NCBI GenBank assembly: GCA_964343305.1 | Contig: CAYFJO010000236.1 | Location: 1-16,160 of the forward strand | Length of the DNA stretch: 16,160 nucleotides | Reading direction: 5' to 3' | Origin: CAYFJO01 sp964343305 | GTDB taxonomy: Bacteria > Planctomycetota > Planctomycetia > Pirellulales > Pirellulaceae | Shown here: piece after piece, positions 11,814-16,160 of the stretch | How positions within the stretch are numbered: the stretch's first letter is position 1 | Layout: every line of letters starts with the position of its first letter | Made by a program: the position numbers and the translations under genes | Notes under the pieces: model-generated | The model's input: the letters and a program-made list of their open reading frames with translations, nothing else | Database searches by the model: none | What the model was told of the DNA's origin: nothing

Positions 11814-14063
11814 ATGGTATTTCTCGACTACTCGGTCCTCATCCTTTATTTTGCGATTTTGATCGGCATCGGCATCTGGAGTTCGATGCGGATCAAGAAG
11901 CAGGAAGACTTCTTCATGGGCGGCCGGTCGTTTGGCAAATGGTTACAGACCTTCGCGGCGTTTGGTGCCGGGACGGGATCTAGTGACCCGGTCAACACGG
12001 GACGAACGACGTTCACGAGCGGCATGAGCGGCATGTGGAGTGTGATGTACTGGTTGTTCGTCACGCCATTCTATTGGATCACGGGTGTCTGGTATCGACG
12101 CATGCGGCATTTGACGTTGGGCGACTGGTTTGTCGAGCGTTATCAATCGCAAGCACTTGGTGTGGGCTACGCGATCTACGGAATCCTGTTCTTTATGCTC
12201 TACGGCTCGATGCTGTTTTCGGCCATTGGCAAAGTTGCCGCGCCGCTGATGGACGTGCAACCGTTCATGTTGATGGGCTATCAATTTGACGAAACCAATA
12301 TTCAATACTTGCTGGTCCCGATCATTGGCGTCATTGTGCTCGGCTACGGAATTCTTGGCGGGTTGCAGGCGGCCTATTTCACCGATTTGATCCAAGGCCT
12401 TTGCATCATTGTGCTGTCGATCATTCTCGTGCCGTTTGGATTGAACGCGTTGGTCGAAAAGTTCGGCGACCCCGCGGTCCAGTCGACGATGGATGGTTTT
12501 CGGATCATGCACGAGCAGTTGCCGAAAGACTATTTCAGTGTGGTGGGGTCCAACAGCGGCAGCGAGTTTCCGTTGCATCGGATCCTGGCCGTCGTATTGA
12601 TCAACCTGGTTGGTATTGTTGTCCAGCCACACTTCATTGCGACCGGGGGCGGTTCGGCAAAAGATGAAAACACGGCACGTATTGGTCTGGTGACGGGCAA
12701 CTTTCTGAAACGATTTTGCACGATCGGCTGGGTGCTCACGGCATTGATCGTGTTGGCGTTGTACGCAGACAATCCCAGGTTGCTTGCCGATCCGGATCGT
12801 ACTTGGGGGGTCGCCTCGAGAGAACTTCTCGGACCAGGTTTGGCGGGGCTGATGCTCGCCTGTTTGCTCGCGGCGCTGATGAGCAGCGTCGACGCGTACA
12901 TGATCGTTGGCTCGGCGCTGGTCGTTCGCAATATTTACAAGCCGTACATCAAGCCCGACGCGACGGAAAAACAATACGTCACGTTGGCTCGATTCACGGG
13001 CATCTTTATTGTTGCTGGAGCGGTTGTGATTTCGCTCAGCATCATGGATGTGTTTAAGCAGTTGGAACTGACATGGGTGCTGCCCGTTTTGTTTGCCGCA
13101 CCGTTTTGGATTGGCATGTACTGGCGACGAGCGACAACGACGGCGGCGTGGTCGACGGTTGTTTTCTGTGCCTTGATGTTTTGGATCGTTCCGTTCACGG
13201 CGCCGCGGATTAGTCCCGATTTGCGCTCGAGCGAGAGTTATTTGACAACGAATCAAACGGTTCAAACCACCGTCCGCAGGCCTGCCGCGCCAGCGGACGT
13301 AGCACGCGAAAACGCGAACGCAGCGGACATGCTAGAAGCATGGGATGAAAACAAAAGTGGACCGATGCCGAACATCGAAAAACTGGAGATCGGAGATGAA
13401 TATGTCAAGGTATCGACGTCCAAAGCGACCAGTGTGTTCTGGACCGGGGGTGTCAAACCGGTTGATGACGACGGAAACGCGCTCAAAGTCCAGATCGTCA
13501 ATCAGCCTTATTCCGCGGACCAATCTTCGATCATTGTCGATGATGAAGGCAAACCATTCGCGGCGATGATGTATCCTGCGGGAGAAGCGGAAGAAATGGA
13601 CGTGCACACAACTCGCCAGATCCTGCAATTTGGACCCGATGTAAAACTCAAAGGGTTCGGCAATTTCCGGTTGGACTTTTTGCTTTATCAAATCATCGGC
13701 ATGGACTTGACGACCAAGACCAATGCCACAATCAGTACGCTTGAATTGCCGCCGAAGATTATCACGCCATTCTTGGTGATGATATTGATCAGTTTCCTTA
13801 CTCGGAAAAACGAAAAAGAAGCTCTAGATCGATACTATTCGAAGATGAAGACACCGGTCGTTCCCGATCCGAAAACAGACGACGCGAATTTGGAGGAGGC
13901 GTTCAAAAACATCGAAGAATTGGAGTCAAAGAAGCTGTTTCCGAGGAGCAGTCTGGAGTTTCAGAAGCCATCCAAGACCGACATTATCGGGTTTATCGTC
14001 TGCGTACTCGCTTGTTTCGGCATTATCGGTCTGGCGATTCTGGTGACCAGCATCGGTAGCTGA
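11814..14063 (+). CDS. Sodium:solute symporter (SSS family) with large internal hydrophilic insertion
   Basis: This 749-residue inner-membrane transporter couples solute uptake to a cation, normally Na+, and has about 14 predicted membrane segments. Transmembrane segment 1 is YSVLILYFAILIGIGIW (from residue 6), followed by a family-typical glycine/serine-rich stretch (DFFMGGRSFGKW, GAGTGSSDP). The Na2-site helix is recognisable as AALMSSVDAYMIVGSALVVRN (Ser357, Ser358) followed by IYKPY. Twelve segments are complete by about residue 461. Residues ~462-648 are then hydrophilic (EYVKVSTSK, DDDGNALKVQI) before two last segments (ITPFLVMILISF and a final hydrophobic helix). Usual family members are about 450-600 residues, so this insertion explains the excess. 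The substrate is not evident. The start at ATG 11814 has only weak ribosome-site support (CCAGG). Confidence 0.88.
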   Translation: MVFLDYSVLILYFAILIGIGIWSSMRIKKQEDFFMGGRSFGKWLQTFAAFGAGTGSSDPVNTGRTTFTSGMSGMWSVMYWLFVTPFYWITGVWYRRMRHLTLGDWFVERYQSQALGVGYAIYGILFFMLYGSMLFSAIGKVAAPLMDVQPFMLMGYQFDETNIQYLLVPIIGVIVLGYGILGGLQAAYFTDLIQGLCIIVLSIILVPFGLNALVEKFGDPAVQSTMDGFRIMHEQLPKDYFSVVGSNSGSEFPLHRILAVVLINLVGIVVQPHFIATGGGSAKDENTARIGLVTGNFLKRFCTIGWVLTALIVLALYADNPRLLADPDRTWGVASRELLGPGLAGLMLACLLAALMSSVDAYMIVGSALVVRNIYKPYIKPDATEKQYVTLARFTGIFIVAGAVVISLSIMDVFKQLELTWVLPVLFAAPFWIGMYWRRATTTAAWSTVVFCALMFWIVPFTAPRISPDLRSSESYLTTNQTVQTTVRRPAAPADVARENANAADMLEAWDENKSGPMPNIEKLEIGDEYVKVSTSKATSVFWTGGVKPVDDDGNALKVQIVNQPYSADQSSIIVDDEGKPFAAMMYPAGEAEEMDVHTTRQILQFGPDVKLKGFGNFRLDFLLYQIIGMDLTTKTNATISTLELPPKIITPFLVMILISFLTRKNEKEALDRYYSKMKTPVVPDPKTDDANLEEAFKNIEELESKKLFPRSSLEFQKPSKTDIIGFIVCVLACFGIIGLAILVTSIGS

Positions 14064-14114
14064 CGATTCGACTGGCAATCCGAGCGCGTCTGATTATGAT
14101 CGCTTCATAGAATA

Positions 14115-14326
14115 CCCCTGCCACCTTGCGTGGCAGGAAACCAGTTTCACAGCTAAGTACGTCCATCGCGCACGGACTCTCGTCCCTTGCCAGCTTGTCT
14201 GGCGGAACGCAAGTTTCGAGCGGCGAAACTCATTCACCTGCCGCACGAGGCGGCAGGGGTTTCGGACTCCGGTCGTATCGATTTTAACTGCTAAACTGGT
14301 CCACCTGTCTGCCGAACAGGCAGGGG
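14115..14326. repeat. Cluster of REP-like hairpins in the symporter-peptidase spacer
   Basis: The 305-nt gene-free stretch 14064-14368 holds a series of related hairpins. They are CCTGCCA/TGGCAGG (14117-14123 with 14131-14137), GCCAG/CTGGC (14189-14193 with 14199-14203), CCTGCCG/CGGCAGG (14237-14243 with 14251-14257), and CTGCC/GGCAG (14309-14313 with 14319-14323). A separate AGTTTC/GAAACT hairpin lies at 14212-14230. Loops are 5-7 nt and spacing is irregular. The first could end symporter transcription, but none is followed by a T-run. I see no gene or clear promoter here. Confidence 0.7.
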
Positions 14327-14368
14327 TGTTGACCTACACTTTTCTCAACCCCACCTCGATCATCTATC

Positions 14369-15460
14369 ATGCCACGCTTTGAACAACGCCGCGACAAACT
14401 CCGTCGACTCCTTCGCAAAACGGGCGCGGAAGCACTGCTCGTTACCAATGAACCAAACGTCACTTATTTGACTGGTTTCACGGGCGATTCCAGCTTCCTG
14501 TTGCTACGCGCCGACGGTGAAGTTCTGTTAACCGATGGCCGGTATACCGAGCAACTCGAAAACGAATGTCCGGACCTGGCACTGGAGGTCCGCGGGCCAG
14601 GCATCTCGACCGTCGACCTGACCGTCAAGGTGATCAAGAAATCGAAATTCAAATCACTGGCGTTTGAAGCCGATACGATGACGGTCACCGCGCACGGCGC
14701 TTTGGCCAAGGAGTTGCCCAAGGTCGACCTCGTGCCATCCTCCAGTCTCGTCGAACAACTGCGGGAGATTAAAGACAAGGAGGAGGTTACCCAAATTCGC
14801 CACGCGGTGCGTTTGGCCGAGCGGGCGTTTGACGTCGCCAAGGCATCGATTCGTCCGGAGCAAACCGAACGCGAAATCGCCCATAACCTGGAACATCAGA
14901 TCCGACTGTTTGGTGGCGACTGCTGTGCGTTCAAGCCGATCGTCGCCGTGGGGCCCTGGTCCGCGCTGCCTCACGCACAATCCGGCATGCGTCGAATCCA
15001 AGAAGATAACTTTGTGCTGATCGACTGGGGAGCAAAGGGACGCCTCTATCTGAGCGACTTGACGCGAGTTTTGGTCACCGGTAAAATTTCGCCCAAACTT
15101 CAACGTATTTATGGAGTTGTGTTAAAAGCCCAGCGAAAAGCGATTGCTGCGATTCGGCCTGGAGCGAAGATGCAAGACATTGACGCCGCGGCTCGAAAAG
15201 TGATTGCGGGAGCCGGTCATAACAAGCATTTTAACCATGGATTGGGCCACGGAATTGGCTTGGAGATCCACGAACAGCCTCGGCTCGCGAAAAACCAGGA
15301 CCGGCCGCTGAAGGCTGGCATGGTTGTGACCGTCGAGCCTGGCATTTATCTTCCCGGATGGGGCGGTGTGCGGATTGAAGATGACGTGTTAGTGACTCGC
15401 GGCGGCCACGAGGTTTTGAGTCATGTCCCCAAACAACTCACCGATTGCGTGGTCGGCTGA
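14369..15460 (+). CDS. Xaa-Pro peptidase, M24 family (PepP/PepQ-like)
   Basis: This 363-residue metallopeptidase cleaves peptides next to proline, either at Xaa-Pro N-termini or in Xaa-Pro dipeptides. Residues 1 to ~130 are the creatinase-like N-terminal domain (ALLVTNEPNVTYLTGFTGD). The pita-bread catalytic domain follows with all five dinuclear-metal ligands: Asp219 in LIDWGAK, Asp230 in YLSDLTR, His294 in GHGIGLEIHE, Glu323 in TVEPGIY, and Glu337 in RIEDDV. His202 (PHAQSG) is the usual substrate-site histidine. The length is normal for short PepQ/aminopeptidase P-like bacterial forms; which of the two it is cannot be decided here. The start is ATG 14369. The stop TGA (15458-15460) shares its A with the ATG of the next ORF, so translation is likely coupled, in an operon with the Lys/Ser-rich ORF and accB. 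Confidence 0.92.
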   Translation: MPRFEQRRDKLRRLLRKTGAEALLVTNEPNVTYLTGFTGDSSFLLLRADGEVLLTDGRYTEQLENECPDLALEVRGPGISTVDLTVKVIKKSKFKSLAFEADTMTVTAHGALAKELPKVDLVPSSSLVEQLREIKDKEEVTQIRHAVRLAERAFDVAKASIRPEQTEREIAHNLEHQIRLFGGDCCAFKPIVAVGPWSALPHAQSGMRRIQEDNFVLIDWGAKGRLYLSDLTRVLVTGKISPKLQRIYGVVLKAQRKAIAAIRPGAKMQDIDAAARKVIAGAGHNKHFNHGLGHGIGLEIHEQPRLAKNQDRPLKAGMVVTVEPGIYLPGWGGVRIEDDVLVTRGGHEVLSHVPKQLTDCVVG

Positions 15461-15626
15461 TGGCGAAAAAGAAGAAGAAGGCGGCCAGGCAAAACACGTC
15501 GTCCGCCAAAGCGAAGTCCAAGAAGAATTCCGCGAAGACAAATCCCTCAAAGTCAATTCCTTCAAAGTCAGTTCCTTCAAAGTCAGTTCCTTCAAAGTCA
15601 GTTCCTTCAAAGTCAGTTCCTTCAAA
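15460..15626 (+). CDS. Lys/Ser-rich repeat ORF, broken by assembly gap
   Basis: The ATG at 15460 overlaps the peptidase stop by one base. The frame encodes a very basic start (MAKKKKKAARQNTSSAKAKS), then pentapeptide repeats SKSVP/SKSIP from the 15-nt tandem repeat, until the run of N begins at 15627. After the gap the same nominal frame closes at 15751-15753, but because 100 N is a placeholder length the frame cannot be carried across. Basic low-complexity tails of this kind occur in histone-like or nucleic-acid-binding proteins, but there is no domain to name. It is possible but unproven that it is expressed; the tight coupling to the peptidase gene argues for it. Confidence 0.5.
15541..15626 (+). 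repeat. 15-nt tandem repeat running into the gap
   Basis: The unit is GTTCCTTCAAAGTCA. Five full units (15541, 15556, 15571, 15586, 15601) and an 11-nt partial one (15616-15626) are visible. The first two differ slightly and the last three full ones are identical. The unit length is a multiple of three, so copy-number change would lengthen the protein (5 residues per unit) without shifting frame. Confidence 0.95.
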
Positions 15627-15726
15627 NNNNNNNNNNNNNNNNNNNNNNNNNNNNNNNNNNNNNNNNNNNNNNNNNNNNNNNNNNNNNNNNNNNNNNNNNN
15701 NNNNNNNNNNNNNNNNNNNNNNNNNN
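15627..15726. other. Assembly gap (100 N)
   Basis: Exactly 100 N follow the tandem repeat. This is the usual placeholder for a gap of unknown length, so real distance and reading frame across it are unknown. The gap probably hides more repeat units. Confidence 0.97.
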
Positions 15727-15742
15727 GTCCAGGAGCACTGGT

Positions 15743-16160
15743 TTGACTACTAAGTCTGAATCGGACGATGTGTTCGAAGTCGAACGTGTGCGTCAACTTG
15801 TCGAGTTGATGAAAGAACACGATCTGTCGGAGATCAAACTGCGCGAAGCGGATAAGTGTATTAAGTTGCGGCGCGGTGATGCTTCTCCTCCGACGATCAT
15901 CGCCTCGGCGGCCGCGCCTGCCGTTGCATCCGCACCGATGCCTGCCGCCCCACTTTCGGCAGGTTCGGCACCGGCTCCCGCCGCGGCACCTGCCGCAACG
16001 GCCGAAGACGATGCGAATGTCGTGTTGATCAAGAGCCCGATGGTTGGCACGTTCTATGCGAGACCCAAGCCAGGTGCCGAGAATTTTGTCAAAGTTGGAG
16101 ACCATGTGTCACCGGAATCAACGGTATGCATCGTGGAAGCCATGAAAACCTTTAACGAAA
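15743..16160 (+). CDS. accB: Biotin carboxyl carrier protein of acetyl-CoA carboxylase (3' partial)
   Basis: This is the biotin carrier subunit of acetyl-CoA carboxylase, which moves carboxyl groups from biotin carboxylase to the transferase in the first step of fatty-acid synthesis. About 139 residues are visible and the frame is open at the right edge; family length is about 150-170. The N-terminal helix (VFEVERVRQLVELMKEHDLSEIKL) matches AccB. A Pro/Ala-rich linker follows (about residues 55-90), then the biotinyl domain (KSPMVGTFYARPKPGAENFVKVGD). The biotin site is VEAMKTF, with Lys135 as the biotinylated residue. I chose TTG 15743 because AGGAG lies 7 nt upstream at 15731-15735; no ATG fits. 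The biotin carboxylase gene accC is the expected next neighbour but is outside the window. The stretch just upstream is an assembly gap, so a longer N-terminus cannot be fully excluded. Confidence 0.92.
   Translation, partial: MTTKSESDDVFEVERVRQLVELMKEHDLSEIKLREADKCIKLRRGDASPPTIIASAAAPAVASAPMPAAPLSAGSAPAPAAAPAATAEDDANVVLIKSPMVGTFYARPKPGAENFVKVGDHVSPESTVCIVEAMKTFNE

Noticed and set aside
11943..13265. 440-codon open frame on the minus strand
   Set aside because: Antisense to the symporter. The translation is rich in Arg, His and Gln with no domain, while the plus strand encodes a clear SSS transporter.
14115..14326. Possible CRISPR array
   Set aside because: Hairpin units differ in sequence, spacing is irregular, and there are no equal-length spacers or cas genes.
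15389..16105. Minus-strand frame with LKELT repeats across the gap
   Set aside because: The repeat is the reverse reading of the SKSVP tandem repeat, and the frame runs through 100 N and antisense to accB.

Overview
The window looks like chromosomal DNA of a planctomycete, probably Pirellulaceae-like. The evidence is a HEAT-repeat protein ending in a CxxCH cytochrome domain, a secreted DUF1080 protein, an exported alpha/beta hydrolase, small exported Lys/Glu-rich coiled-coil proteins, and many short hairpin repeats between genes. This placement rests on gene content only; there is no rRNA or marker phylogeny here.

Left part (1-4303): the 3' end of a large cytochrome/HEAT protein, a secreted alpha/beta hydrolase, a short exported remnant that looks like the start of a redoxin, and a secreted DUF1080 (3-keto-disaccharide hydrolase-like) protein, all on the + strand. 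The theme is secreted catabolism and periplasmic redox chemistry.

Central part (4313-10580) is the most unusual. A two-gene cassette occurs twice in direct orientation, at about 4560-5690 and 8712-9870. Each copy holds a minus-strand exported coiled-coil protein with its own promoter, 5' UTR hairpin and intrinsic terminator, and a divergent plus-strand gene of an uncharacterised family. In the left copy the plus-strand gene is broken: its ATG is replaced by TTG, TAC has become TAA at codon 42, and the C-terminal part is missing. Its terminal TGA abuts the ATG of a 934-residue protein that fuses a zinc-containing archaeo-eukaryotic-type primase, an XPB-like SF2 helicase and a DUF559/Vsr-like nuclease. 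This is the architecture of TOTE-type conflict (putative defence) systems. The helicase gene is followed by a long imperfect palindrome. A truncated Rpn-type nuclease/transposase gene lies just outside the left copy. Together these suggest an accessory island built by duplication and insertion.

Right part (10673-16160): housekeeping genes. They are a thioredoxin-TPR (CnoX-like) protein on the minus strand, a sodium:solute symporter with a large hydrophilic insertion, an M24 Xaa-Pro peptidase with all five metal ligands, a Lys/Ser-rich ORF made of a 15-nt tandem repeat that runs into a 100-N assembly gap, and the biotin carboxyl carrier protein AccB, which starts at TTG behind a good ribosome site and is cut by the right edge. 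The spacers in this part carry clustered REP-like hairpins. No tRNA, rRNA or CRISPR array was seen.
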